This document shows positions 16,475 through 24,565 of a stretch of DNA of 64,000 bases, one piece after another. Source of the stretch: an uncultured Acidimicrobiaceae bacterium (GTDB lineage Bacteria > Actinomycetota > Acidimicrobiia > Spongiisociales > UBA5794); assembly GCA_947258375.1 (NCBI GenBank), contig CAMYIJ010000003.1, forward strand, positions 51,663-115,662, written 5' to 3'. The translations under genes were made by a program, and so were the position numbers. How positions within the stretch are numbered: position 1 is the stretch's first letter; every line of letters begins with the position of its first letter. The notes beneath the pieces are model-generated. The model was given only the letters and a program-made list of their open reading frames with translations, searched no databases and had not been told where the DNA came from.

Positions 16475-17239
16475 CTAGTACGGGGGCGGAAGTGCCTTAC
16501 CGGTCTCGACCAGCGACTTCAGGCCGGACACGATGTAGGGGAAACCCTGGCTGAAGTCGTCGAGTGTCTTGGAGCCGGCCGGAGTGTCGTATAGCTCGAT
16601 GGTCAGCTCGACCATTCCGTTGATCTCGGCCAGCATCCAGATCTCGCGGGCCGGGCCTTCGGCGACCAGCTCAGGGTCCCAGCGGGCCTGGAACATGAAC
16701 TCGATTCTGTTGGGGGCGTCGATGGCAATGATCTCGCCGTCCGAGGCAAGTTCGCCACTGGCCGCGTAGTAGTAGTTCATCGAGCTACCGGCCTCCCAGT
16801 CGGACTCCACGCGAGTGTTGTAGAAATACTGCTCTGTCTTGTCCGGGTTGGTGATGGCATCCCAGACTTCGGTCTGCGAGCCGTTGATGTATGCCTTGTA
16901 GATGTGGTCCGGCGTGCGCATACGCTGAGCTCCTCCTTCGACTCGAGCCTTGATGTCGACGATCGCAGCGACTCGCGGCTCGGCGTACTTCGTGATCCAG
17001 CGATCATGGATCAGCCTTATCGGGACGGGGTTCAGGTAGTGGAGCTTCGTCCGGCCCTCCTTGCGGGTGGTCAGCAGCCCCGCCTCCTCGAGCACCCGCA
17101 GATGGTTCATAACTCCATAGCGGGTCATCTCGGGAAGATGGCGACACAACTCGCCGAGCGTTTGGCCATCGAGCTCGAACAGTTCGTCGAGCAGCAGCCG
17201 CCGGCTGGGGTCGTTGATCGCCTTGAATACCTCGTCCAT
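16475..17239 (-). CDS. ArsR-type regulator fused to SRPBCC (AHSA1) domain
   Basis: The 254-residue protein joins an N-terminal ArsR winged helix (VFKAINDPSRRLLLDELFELDGQTLGELC, MTRYGVMNHLRVLEEAGLLTTRKEGRTKLHYLN) to a C-terminal SRPBCC domain from about residue 110. The latter has AYINGSQTEVWDAITNPDKTEQY, then WEAGSSMNYYYA, and IVSGLKSLVETG at the end. SRPBCC domains bind hydrophobic ligands, so this may be a ligand-controlled repressor. ATG 17239 is chosen because the earlier in-frame ATG lies inside the operator. The promoter at 17248-17277 predicts a leaderless message. Confidence 0.9.
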   Translation of the reverse strand: MDEVFKAINDPSRRLLLDELFELDGQTLGELCRHLPEMTRYGVMNHLRVLEEAGLLTTRKEGRTKLHYLNPVPIRLIHDRWITKYAEPRVAAIVDIKARVEGGAQRMRTPDHIYKAYINGSQTEVWDAITNPDKTEQYFYNTRVESDWEAGSSMNYYYAASGELASDGEIIAIDAPNRIEFMFQARWDPELVAEGPAREIWMLAEINGMVELTIELYDTPAGSKTLDDFSQGFPYIVSGLKSLVETGKALPPPY

Positions 17240-17247
17240 TGCCGACC

Positions 17248-17277
17248 ATGATATGTGAGTAATCACTCACATGTCAA
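17248..17277 (-). promoter_or_regulatory. Promoter with palindromic operator in the spacer
   Basis: On the minus strand TTGACA (17272-17277) and TATCAT (17248-17253) are 18 nt apart. The spacer is almost entirely the palindrome ATGTGAGT-N4-ACTCACAT (17253-17272), a typical dimer site. The -10 ends 8 nt before ATG 17239, so the transcript should begin at or next to the start codon. The -35 also overlaps the stop codon of the upstream gene. Confidence 0.75.
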
Positions 17278-19505
17278 GAGGAGGGCAGGTACTCCCCCTG
17301 GTCCGGTACAGCCGGAGCACCCTCTGGATCCGGAAGCGCCAGGCCGTCCTCGGGGTCTGGCACGGCCAGGCCGTCCCCAAAACCCGGTATCGCCGGCTCG
17401 CCGCCGAGATACGGCAATGCCGTGCCGTCACCAGACTCCGGCAGATCTCCACCGTCCCCGGCTTCAGCCACAGCAGTGCTGATGGCGTCGTACACGCCCT
17501 GTCTGGCGATCCGAAGCTTCTTGCGGCGGCGCCTGCGCATGACCCACCAGATGATGAGACTCAACAACACCACCAGTAGAGCGCCGGCTGCGATGGCGGC
17601 GTTGCGGGTGCGTTCCACCCCGAGCTCCCGGGCCGCCGCCAGGTCGGCCACAGCCTGATTCGCCAGCGCCTCCGCCCGGCGCGGGTGATCGTCGTTGTAG
17701 GCGCCGCGGGCTGCCACCGCCAGCTCCTTCGGATCGTCACTTCGCCACAGTCCGATTTGGGTCATGAGATCGGGTTCGATCGCCAATTCCGCCTCAGCGG
17801 CCTCGATCACGTCGATTGCCGCCATACGGGCCTCGCCGTAGGTCAGGATGTAGTCGAACGTGCCGTTGCGGGCCTCGTAGTGAGTCTGCATAACGTCGGA
17901 AATCTCGAGGTCGGCCTCGGCTGCCTTCTCCAGAAGCTGATCTCGCATCGACAAGACGGCGTTTGCCTCATCCATTGCGCGGAGCGCCTCGTCGAACTCC
18001 CACTCCGACATCGGCCTCCGGATCACTATTGGAGTGACCCAACCGGCGGCCGCGTTCTCGAGTTCCTCGAGCCGCGACCGGGCTTCGTCGCGTTCGTCCA
18101 TCTTCTCGATTTCCGGTGTCCGCACCACATACTTGCGGAAGAGCTCGGGAGCCGACTCCGAACCGGCCACCTCCTGCGCCAAGTCGAGGAAACGTCGCCA
18201 GTCATCGTCCGGGTCGACCTTCTCGGTGTAGCCCGCACCGCGATAGGCAATCACGTCGCTGTCCGCCGCCACGATCACCTCGGAGAAGTTCTCGATGCCA
18301 ACCTCGTCGATGATCTTGTACATGATCCACCAGGACGCGTTGTAGGCGAATTCCTCGCGCTCGTCGCTGTTCCCGCGATCATGCCAGTTGTTCAGCTGCA
18401 CGGCGTCCGCCGCGTTCGAGCGAATCAGCCTGGGGAGTTCCTTCTCGTCGAACTCGGCCCGAGCGACATGGGCGGCGACGGAGCTGGCTAGCCCTTCGAC
18501 GATCCACCGTTCCTCGAACAGCTCATCGTTGAACCACGCATGAGCCACCTCGTGGAGCACCACGATCCGGTCCAGCTCCTCGCCCATCTCGATCTCATCG
18601 AGCTCGGTGAAGTACCAACCGGCATAGCCGAAACGGTTGGGGGCGACCGACTCGCGGATGATCAGATCGTCCTCGATGGGCCAATCCAATCCGATGACAT
18701 CCACGAGAGCGGGGAGGCCGTCTTCCAAAGTCGATTCCACGGTATCGGTCCAGCCGTCGTCGCCGGGCCAGGACAGCATCTGGATGTCGGCCGGCCCCAC
18801 TGTGAACTCCGTCTTCGCCAGGCCCTCGTCTCTGGAGCCGGAGATCCCGCTGAACCACTCGTAGGGCTTCTCGATCTCTGTGTGGGCCCAGGCCTGCATG
18901 CCGGGCTCTTCGGTCGATGTCGGGAAGAGAGTCCCGTCACCCATGAACTCGAGCTCGAACCCCTCGGGCGCGAGCACGGTCACACTCGACTTGGAGTCAT
19001 CTCCCCAGGCCCAGGCAAAGAAGGACACGTATGCGGGGTTCACCCGCATCACACTGTGGGAGCGGGGAGTGTCGCCAAGCAGCTTGAAGTCCAGGTCGAT
19101 CGTCTGGGTCCGCTTGTAGAACAGTCGCGAGCGGAGCCTGATCTCGGCCACCCGCATGCCATCTTCCTCTGTCAGTTCCAACCGCAGTTCGCGTCCGCCG
19201 CTGGTAGCGACGATTTCCTCTGCCTCGTCGGGGACGACGACCTGGAATCGGTCGTAGTAGTACTCAGTGATCCGGTAGCCAGATCGCGTGTTGGGCTTCA
19301 CATTGGTCAGCGTGATGTGGTTGTTGACCCCCACGTATCCGTCTTCCGCCTGGACCGTATAGGTGGCGTCGGACCGGAAAGTCAGACCACCCGCGGCGTG
19401 GGCGCGCGGCGTGCCCACCACCGACAGGACGGAAAGGAAGACGAGGAAGAGGACAACCAAGGTCGCCAGCCGATCCCGGATGCGGGATCCGATTGTGAGC
19501 TGCAT
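17274..19505 (-). CDS. Membrane-anchored M1-like zinc metallopeptidase
   Basis: The 743-residue protein has a signal peptide (cleavage likely after APRAHA, about residue 37) and a beta-rich N-terminal domain. A gluzincin core follows with HEVAH at 318-322 and the second glutamate in EGLASS (E337), as in M1 aminopeptidase-like enzymes. A helical region with Glu/Ala-rich segments leads to one C-terminal span at about 635-656, a basic stop (RRRRRKK), and a cytoplasmic tail of five 9-residue Pro/Gly repeats. The M1 GAMEN exopeptidase motif is not obvious, so peptidase type and substrate are uncertain. The catalytic domain faces outward. Confidence 0.82.
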   Translation of the reverse strand: MQLTIGSRIRDRLATLVVLFLVFLSVLSVVGTPRAHAAGGLTFRSDATYTVQAEDGYVGVNNHITLTNVKPNTRSGYRITEYYYDRFQVVVPDEAEEIVATSGGRELRLELTEEDGMRVAEIRLRSRLFYKRTQTIDLDFKLLGDTPRSHSVMRVNPAYVSFFAWAWGDDSKSSVTVLAPEGFELEFMGDGTLFPTSTEEPGMQAWAHTEIEKPYEWFSGISGSRDEGLAKTEFTVGPADIQMLSWPGDDGWTDTVESTLEDGLPALVDVIGLDWPIEDDLIIRESVAPNRFGYAGWYFTELDEIEMGEELDRIVVLHEVAHAWFNDELFEERWIVEGLASSVAAHVARAEFDEKELPRLIRSNAADAVQLNNWHDRGNSDEREEFAYNASWWIMYKIIDEVGIENFSEVIVAADSDVIAYRGAGYTEKVDPDDDWRRFLDLAQEVAGSESAPELFRKYVVRTPEIEKMDERDEARSRLEELENAAAGWVTPIVIRRPMSEWEFDEALRAMDEANAVLSMRDQLLEKAAEADLEISDVMQTHYEARNGTFDYILTYGEARMAAIDVIEAAEAELAIEPDLMTQIGLWRSDDPKELAVAARGAYNDDHPRRAEALANQAVADLAAARELGVERTRNAAIAAGALLVVLLSLIIWWVMRRRRRKKLRIARQGVYDAISTAVAEAGDGGDLPESGDGTALPYLGGEPAIPGFGDGLAVPDPEDGLALPDPEGAPAVPDQGEYLPSS
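17295..17429 (-). repeat. Five tandem 27-bp coding repeats in the peptidase tail
   Basis: The region encodes residues 693-737 as five 9-residue units: DGTALPYLG, GEPAIPGFG, DGLAVPDPE, DGLALPDPE and GAPAVPDQG. The pattern is xGxAxPxxx. It lies on the cytoplasmic side, C-terminal to the membrane span. Confidence 0.85.
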
Positions 19506-19553
19506 CGACCTCCAGTATCTACCTAGAGTCCATCGGCCAGCCGGCTTGCCGAT

Positions 19554-20498
19554 TTAGTGGTCCGACTCCTGAACCACCGGCTCGGCGTCTTCCTGGGCGC
19601 CGTACCAGATATCGTTCTCCCGATTGACAAACCGCTTGGTACGACCGAAGTAAACCATGAGCACTCCGCCGAGCAACGCCGCGCCGAGAGCGCCCCACTG
19701 ACTGCCGGTGAACATGCCCATCACCCCGTCGGCGATCACCCCGTCGACCACTGTCCCGTCCGCGAGCACCAGACCGTCGCGCGCCGCGGAGAGGCGGGCG
19801 AAGTCGATCAGGAACCGCTGCAGGCCGTACCACACGATCCAGAACGCGAACAGCTGGCCGTAGCGGCGGGTTGTCCACACCCGCCGCAGCCAGAAGATGA
19901 CTCCAAGCAGAACGGCGGCGCCGATCATGTCGTAGAGGCCGGTCGGGTGATAGGGCCCGCAGAACGTGCCGGCGTCGCACAAGTCCTGAAGAATCGAGTG
20001 CTGCGGAGACGGTTCGTACCCCGGCTCGAGAAGGTATCCGAGAAAGAAGTTGGTGGACGACCCCAGGTGCTCGACAATGGCGACATCACCGATGCGCCCG
20101 ACGACCGCACCGATGGCGAGGCCGGCTGCTGCGGCATCCAGATAGGGAAGAGCGGGCATCTTCAGCATTCGGAAGCGAATGAGTCCGCCGATAATGCCGC
20201 CGGCATAGCCGCCGAGGATCGAAAAGTCGCCGGCGAGAGCGAAGATGTCGTCTGCCCCGTAGCCCGGATCACCCAGATGAGCGGGCACGGTGAAGAACCG
20301 GGCTCCGAGCATCGCAGCGACCAGCGCCCAGGTGAGCACGGAAGTCGTGCCTTCCGTATCGAAGCCACGCCGGCGCACCTCACGGAGCATGAGCGCGGCA
20401 CCGGCGACAAACCCGAGCCCGGCAAACAAGCCGTGCAGCGACAGGTTGAGCGGACCGAGCTCGAATATCGGGATCGGTGGATAGGTGATCGAGGCCAT
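19554..20498 (-). CDS. lgt: Phosphatidylglycerol-prolipoprotein diacylglyceryl transferase
   Basis: Lgt transfers diacylglycerol from phosphatidylglycerol to the lipobox cysteine of prelipoproteins, the first step of lipoprotein maturation in the plasma membrane. The 314-residue protein has about seven spans, LHGLFAGLGFVAG near the start, and the signature GRIGDVAIVEHLGSS with the invariant Arg, Asp and Glu-His. It also has the HPTGLYDM block where family members have HPTQLYE, and a YGLQRFLIDFAR segment. ATG 20498 is preferred over a TTG 39 nt upstream. The window encodes at least six predicted lipoproteins that would be its substrates. Confidence 0.95.
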   Translation of the reverse strand: MASITYPPIPIFELGPLNLSLHGLFAGLGFVAGAALMLREVRRRGFDTEGTTSVLTWALVAAMLGARFFTVPAHLGDPGYGADDIFALAGDFSILGGYAGGIIGGLIRFRMLKMPALPYLDAAAAGLAIGAVVGRIGDVAIVEHLGSSTNFFLGYLLEPGYEPSPQHSILQDLCDAGTFCGPYHPTGLYDMIGAAVLLGVIFWLRRVWTTRRYGQLFAFWIVWYGLQRFLIDFARLSAARDGLVLADGTVVDGVIADGVMGMFTGSQWGALGAALLGGVLMVYFGRTKRFVNRENDIWYGAQEDAEPVVQESDH

Positions 20499-20589
20499 CG
20501 CCAGGAGACTAATGCGGCCGGTCACCTTAGAGGCCAAGTCTCGGCACGAACCAACACGGCTGCCGCCGTAGCTGACTAGCGTCAGCGTC

Positions 20590-21096
20590 GTGACAGAAAC
20601 ACCTATGACGGCCGCGACGCTGATCGACTATCTCGACCAACTCGGCCTGGAAACGACGACCATCGACCATGACCCCGTCTACACGGTCGAGGAGGCGCGG
20701 CGCCTACGCGGGGCACTGCCGGGAAGCCATTCCAAGAGCCTCTTCCTCCGCAACAAGAAGGGAGTCATGTGGCTGGTGACAACCGACGCCGACCGCAAGA
20801 TCGACCTAAAACGACTTGGTGAATCACTCGGCGTCGGACGGGTCGGGTTCGGCAGTCCGGAGCGCTTGATGACCTACCTGGGCGTCATTCCCGGGGCGGT
20901 GACGCCATTCGCAGTGGTGAACGACGCCGCCGGCAACGTCCGGGTCGCACTGGACCGCGAGATGCTCGAACACGAGCCGCTCAATTTCCACCCGCTCGAC
21001 AACACCAAGACGACGACGATCGGGACGGCCGATCTTCTCCGGTTCTTTGCAGCCGTCGACCACGAGCCGCTGCTCCTGGAGCCAGAGGCCTTCTGA
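20590..21096 (+). CDS. YbaK/ProX-type prolyl-tRNA deacylase homologue
   Basis: The 168-residue protein matches the free-standing aminoacyl-tRNA editing family (ProXp/PrdX), which hydrolyses mischarged tRNAPro. Visible motifs are HDPVYTVEEA, LPGSHSKSLFLRNKKG with the likely key lysine, SPERLMTYLGVIPGAVTPFAVVND, and FHPLDNTKTTTIGTADLLRFF. The GTG start at 20590 has an in-frame ATG at 20605 as alternative. The gene is divergent from lgt with about 90 nt between them. Confidence 0.88.
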   Translation: MTETPMTAATLIDYLDQLGLETTTIDHDPVYTVEEARRLRGALPGSHSKSLFLRNKKGVMWLVTTDADRKIDLKRLGESLGVGRVGFGSPERLMTYLGVIPGAVTPFAVVNDAAGNVRVALDREMLEHEPLNFHPLDNTKTTTIGTADLLRFFAAVDHEPLLLEPEAF

Positions 21097-21463
21097 TGAG
21101 GCACCAGTGGGCCAGGCCACGGTGCGCTATGTAGACGGGCCGTGCCACCCAATACCGCCGGATCGAGGTCGCCGTCGAGGGGGTCGGTCGTATCTGCCCG
21201 GTGCGTCGTTATGCGCTGCCCGTGAGCGACTTTGGTCGGTGTCCTCCCAGATATCGGGATAGGTAGTGCCGGTTCTCGCGCGGGGGAACGCGAAAGGTCT
21301 CGCTAGGAGATCGTGTTCGGCCGTGACATACTCACGCTCACGAAATAGGACTTCGTTCGCTCGGGTTTTGGGTTAAGGACGACGAAGTGTCTTCGGTGAG
21401 GAACCCAGACCGGCGGCGCCGTCCCGGTCAAGCACCTCTACCCACCTGGGAGAGGCGTCGTGT
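21097..21463. other. Intergenic region, no supported gene
   Basis: I find no coding region, tRNA or known RNA element in these 367 bases. Near the right end CCTCTACCCA (21435-21444) can pair with TGGGAGAGG (21447-21455), bulging one A. That stem would bury GAGAGG, the ribosome site of the next gene. Confidence 0.55.
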
Positions 21464-21859
21464 ATGAGACGAATGCGACGAGTGCTTGTTGTGGCCGTTG
21501 TTGTCCTCGGTGTTCTCGCTTCCGGCTGCTCTAGCACTTCGGAGTCCGAACGGGCAACACAGTTCCTGGATCAATATGCTGCGGACTGGAACGCCCAGGA
21601 CGAAGAGGCCGTGTTCGGAATGGTGCTCCCCAATGGGGTCTTCGTGGCGCCGGACGGAACAGAGTTCGCCGGAGACGAGCTCATCGAAGCCTGGACTCCC
21701 TTCATTCGCTCCGGCGTCTCCGTTGAGCGAACGGGCGACGCTGTCGACAACGGTGATGGCAGTTACTCGTTCAACGTCGTGATCAGCACACAGAGGCGGA
21801 TTCTCACCATCACCTTGGACGGCGACGAGCTCGTCTCAATGGTCGAAACTCGACAGTAG
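21464..21859 (+). CDS. Small lipoprotein with NTF2/SnoaL-like fold
   Basis: The 131-residue product has a lipoprotein signal peptide (Cys22 in VVLGVLASGC). The following domain has FLDQYAADWNAQDEEAVFGMV, GTEFAGDELIEAWTPFI, and DGSYSFNVVISTQRRIL, the pattern of SnoaL/DUF4440-like NTF2 folds. GAGAGG lies 8 nt before ATG 21464; ATG 21473 is an alternative. It stands alone, followed by a hairpin. Ligand unknown. Confidence 0.75.
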   Translation: MRRMRRVLVVAVVVLGVLASGCSSTSESERATQFLDQYAADWNAQDEEAVFGMVLPNGVFVAPDGTEFAGDELIEAWTPFIRSGVSVERTGDAVDNGDGSYSFNVVISTQRRILTITLDGDELVSMVETRQ

Positions 21860-21926
21860 GACCGCCCATATCGATGCACTTCGGCGTGCGCTCTGGTCCA
21901 GGACCCGACCACCGGCTGTGACGTTG

Positions 21927-21968
21927 CCCCCTGGTTCGACAAGAATCGGATTCTGCCAACCAAGGGGG
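21927..21968 (+). terminator. Stem-loop downstream of the small lipoprotein gene
   Basis: CCCCCTGGTT (21927-21936) pairs with AACCAAGGGGG (21958-21968) with one bulged A. The loop holds a second small stem, AGAAT with ATTCT. There is no U-run, so termination is likely but not certain. Confidence 0.45.
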
Positions 21969-22012
21969 GAAGCGAACCTGCTCAGCGTAACTCGACACCG
22001 GAGGGGTGTGAG

Positions 22013-22309
22013 ATGAAGAAGAGTGCAGTATTTGGTGTGGCTTCGGGTGCGGCGCTGGCGGCGCTCCTGCTCGCCAAGAAGGCCCAGTCGTCGGAGTCTC
22101 CTCAAGAGCGTGAAGCGCGGCGAGCCGAGAAGCGCAGAGAGATTTTCGAAAAGATGCAGGCGCATATGGAATCGATGCCCGAGGACTTCCCGCCAGTGGT
22201 GATGTTCAACAACGTGGCAGCCATTCGGGAGGACACTGACAGGATTCTCGAACTCCTCGAGGCCGATCGCAGCCACGCAGAAGATCCGGACGCTCCAACT
22301 TCCGCGTAG
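22013..22309 (+). CDS. Small membrane-anchored protein, unknown function
   Basis: The 98-residue protein has an N-terminal hydrophobic helix (about residues 6-20), then a strongly charged helical stretch (SPQEREARRAEKRREIFEKMQAH, not all shown) and an acidic end. GGAGGGG lies upstream of the ATG. The layout, a single anchor plus an amphipathic charged helix, suggests a membrane-tethered adaptor. I do not recognise a family. It borders the toxin-antitoxin region. Confidence 0.6.
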   Translation: MKKSAVFGVASGAALAALLLAKKAQSSESPQEREARRAEKRREIFEKMQAHMESMPEDFPPVVMFNNVAAIREDTDRILELLEADRSHAEDPDAPTSA

Positions 22310-22522
22310 CCGAGACGGTTAGCGGGCCGGAGCATCCGCCGCCGGTGTGAGACTCCTCGCACCGTTCTGCTTTCGCGTCGTCTTGGCCATTCCAGCTTGT
22401 TCTGGCCCGTGTGGTGTAGCGAGACCGCCTGCACCGGATCGCCAAATCTGCTCGCATAACGCACATCCCGCAGAGTGTCCGAGATCGGCACTCACGACTG
22501 CGCCCGGGTCGCATTTGCCTGG

Positions 22523-22831
22523 TCAACAGGTCGTTGCGTCCCGGAGGGTTCGGCAGGCTTCTGCCAGCCGGGCGGGTCCGAGTTGGGTGACCCGGCGCCG
22601 GAACGAGTCCCTCGGCAGCGTGTGCAGGTTGTCGAAGTTGGCAACACATGCAGTCGGCACGCCATCGACGTCGGGAGTCAGAGCGAGCTCTGATACGAGG
22701 CCGCGGGTCACGCGGGTCAGCGCGGCAACCACGACCGACCCGATCCGATCGGCAAGTGGATCCCGGGTGAGGATCAGTACGGGCCGGTCGCCACCGGGGG
22801 TCGCAGCGAACCAGATCTCACCCCGCTGCAT
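22523..22831 (-). CDS. MazF/PemK-type toxin
   Basis: The 102-residue protein has the MazF layout: MQRGEIWFAATPGGDRPVLILTRDP with the GDRPV loop, then SVVVAALTRVTRG, and LSRLG-like TQLGPARL near the end. MazF toxins are sequence-specific endoribonucleases. ATG 22831 fits the family start. It overlaps the antitoxin gene by 14 nt and is translated after it, as is usual for type II systems. Confidence 0.92.
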   Translation of the reverse strand: MQRGEIWFAATPGGDRPVLILTRDPLADRIGSVVVAALTRVTRGLVSELALTPDVDGVPTACVANFDNLHTLPRDSFRRRVTQLGPARLAEACRTLRDATTC

Positions 22832-23069
22832 CGGCCCAATCCGACCAGTCCTCGGCGGGGCCCCAATCGGCGATCTCGTTGAACACGGCCTCGTCTGCCG
22901 TGAGCGGCAGGTTGGTCCACGCCTTAGCGTCATCCTCGGCGCGGAGTCGAACGAGGTGGCGATGGAGCGCCTCGCGCAGGAGTTCGGAGCGGTCGACGCC
23001 GAGCCGTTCCGCCCACCGCTGCGCGTCGGCGGCCTCATCGTCGTCCACACGGAAGCTGAACATTGTCAT
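22818..23069 (-). CDS. Ribbon-helix-helix antitoxin of the MazF-type pair
   Basis: The 83-residue protein starts with a ribbon-helix-helix DNA-binding region (FSFRVDDDEAADAQRWAERLGVDRSELLREALHRHL). An acidic, Trp-rich tail (EIADWGPAEDWSDWADAAG) probably wraps the toxin. The dyad at 23064-23093 covers its start, so the pair is probably autoregulated. ATG 23063 is an alternative start two codons in. The message is predicted to be leaderless. Confidence 0.9.
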   Translation of the reverse strand: MTMFSFRVDDDEAADAQRWAERLGVDRSELLREALHRHLVRLRAEDDAKAWTNLPLTADEAVFNEIADWGPAEDWSDWADAAG

Positions 23070-23103
23070 ACAGCGATCGTATCATGTATGACACTTGGGT
23101 CAA
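23064..23103 (-). promoter_or_regulatory. Promoter and operator of the MazEF-type pair
   Basis: On the minus strand TTGACC (23098-23103) and TACGAT (23076-23081) are 16 nt apart. TGTCATACA (23064-23072) and TGTATGACA (23085-23093) form a perfect 9-bp inverted repeat spanning the -10 and the start codon. Only 6 nt separate the -10 from ATG 23069, so a leaderless transcript is expected. Confidence 0.7.
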
Positions 23104-23187
23104 CCACTCTGTTGCGGTAACGCTCCAGTCGTAGAACCACGCCGAACGATCTTTGATGCGCTCGCTATGTCGGCTGCCAGGTATCGG

Positions 23188-23715
23188 TCATTGGGAAGGA
23201 TCAGGTCGTGTGTAATCGAAGCGGTAGATCTCTGGCGTTCGTGACCACCCAAAGTATGGGCCCGCGGTGCCTCCGCGAAGGAACAGCTCCGCTTGCCCGT
23301 CCTCGTTGATCCAGTAGGAGCGGGTCTTGACTCCGAGCGGGCGTTTCCACACCTGCAGCTCAATCCGGCCCGTCAACAAGCACTCGACCAGCGCCAGGGT
23401 GGCTTGGATGTGGTCTTCGGTCGGGAAGGGCCACACTCTTCCGGCTTCAGCGTCCTCGGATCGGAAGTGCTCATGCTCCTCACCGTACGAAACAACGATC
23501 TCGCCACCGCCGCCGGCGACGATATCGACCCGCAACTCAGGGCGGTTGCTATGTAGCAGGGTGACGTGAAGGCCGTTGGCATCGGCGACCACGGAGGATC
23601 CAGCGACGTCGAGATGTGGTGGATTCAACCGCTCGAGGATCGCCGCAAGCCCCTCCGCAACGGCCCGCTGCTCTGGATTCAGCGCCCCCTCGACCTCCAG
23701 TATCCACGACGTCAT
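23188..23715 (-). CDS. Hypothetical protein
   Basis: The 175-residue protein has no signal peptide or span. It opens with TSWILEVEGALNPEQRAVAEGLAAILERLN, has a middle IVAGGGGEIVVSYGEEHEHF, and a Trp/Tyr-rich C-terminus (GPYFGWSRTPEIYRFDY). ATG 23715 is chosen because the frame upstream reads like non-coding sequence. I do not recognise the family. It is followed by the MazEF-type pair in the opposite sense of dependence, about 85 nt from that promoter. Confidence 0.6.
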   Translation of the reverse strand: MTSWILEVEGALNPEQRAVAEGLAAILERLNPPHLDVAGSSVVADANGLHVTLLHSNRPELRVDIVAGGGGEIVVSYGEEHEHFRSEDAEAGRVWPFPTEDHIQATLALVECLLTGRIELQVWKRPLGVKTRSYWINEDGQAELFLRGGTAGPYFGWSRTPEIYRFDYTRPDPSQ

Positions 23716-24094
23716 GTGCACAGCCTGCCACAGCCATCTGATGACACAAAGCAAGCGGACCGACTCGCAGCCTGGCGATTCGACACGCACACCGATCGCC
23801 AGATATGCGCCATATCGCCCACTCGGTCGAACCACGCCCCACGGCGCGTCGCGGAGCGGTTCAGAACTGCCCGGTTCCTGAGCGCCGGTAGGACCGCCAT
23901 ATTGCGCCGGGCCGTGAGCTATATGGGCGGGTGGCGAGCGGGCGTTGAGGGGCGCCCGATATCGCTCTGGCGGGTGAGTGATATGTCCCTGGATTCCCGC
24001 AGGGAACTACGAGTGCGATCGCGGTCACTCTCGAGCCCACACTGTTGCATCCGTCTGGTGTGCTGGGCGGATCCGCAAGGGACGATGCGGAGAC
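23716..24094. other. Intergenic region with degenerate repeats
   Basis: No gene is supported in these 379 bases. The left part holds a copy of the 30-bp repeat (23792-23820). The middle (23895-23990) has several ATAT-centred, GC-flanked pieces that look like further decayed copies. Confidence 0.5.
23792..23820 (+). repeat. 30-bp dispersed repeat, copy A (29 bp)
   Basis: The copy starts CCGATCGCCAGATATGCG and ends CGCCC. It aligns to the three other copies (25198, 25665, 26323), one base shorter. All four are on the same strand and between genes. Confidence 0.5.
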
Positions 24095-24559
24095 TCAGCG
24101 CGGTGGCGTGCGCCCCGGACTGTCGGTGAGCTTGGCAAGGAGCCGTCGGAGCTCATCCATCTCATCGTTCGTGAGCTGTGATCCAATGTGCTCATTGATG
24201 CCGCGAAGATGCACCCGGCCAGCCTCGCGGAAGATCTCTCGTCCCTTACGGGTGAGCAGGATGAGATTCCCGCGCCGATCGGACTCACAGGAGCGACGCT
24301 CGACCAGTCCGTCCTGCTCCAGGCGATCGACGAGACGAGTGGTTCCACTTCTGGTAATGGGTAATGCTTCAGCAAGATCCGAGGGTCGCATCGCGCCATC
24401 CTCAGCTTGAGCGAGCATCAAGAGGATGCCGTACCGCTCCAACGCCATCCCAGTCTCGGCCTTCATCTCGGCCGCAAGGATCCCCTCCAGCCGCGAAAAG
24501 GCGGTGATCAAGGCACGCCATGTCGCCGAGGCCTCGGTTGTTCGAAGCTCTATGGCCAT
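24095..24559 (-). CDS. MarR-family transcriptional regulator
   Basis: The 154-residue winged-helix protein shows the MarR pattern: YGILLMLAQAEDGAMRPSDLAEAL, then TRSGTTRLVDRLEQDGLVERRSCESDRRG with the wing DRRGNLILLTRKG. ATG 24559 is chosen because it fits the family N-terminus and lies 6 nt after a -10. It is divergent from a DoxX gene, with two promoters and a 12-bp dyad between, so it probably represses that gene, perhaps in response to an aromatic or oxidant ligand. Confidence 0.92.
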   Translation of the reverse strand: MAIELRTTEASATWRALITAFSRLEGILAAEMKAETGMALERYGILLMLAQAEDGAMRPSDLAEALPITRSGTTRLVDRLEQDGLVERRSCESDRRGNLILLTRKGREIFREAGRVHLRGINEHIGSQLTNDEMDELRRLLAKLTDSPGRTPPR

Positions 24560-24565
24560 GTATTC

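Noticed and set aside
21097..21463. tRNA or riboswitch in the gap
   Set aside because: No cloverleaf, no T-arm consensus and no known aptamer core could be found by eye.
22347..23120. Plus-strand frame across the MazF-type pair
   Set aside because: Antisense to two well-recognised toxin-antitoxin genes, with an Arg/Ser-rich product.
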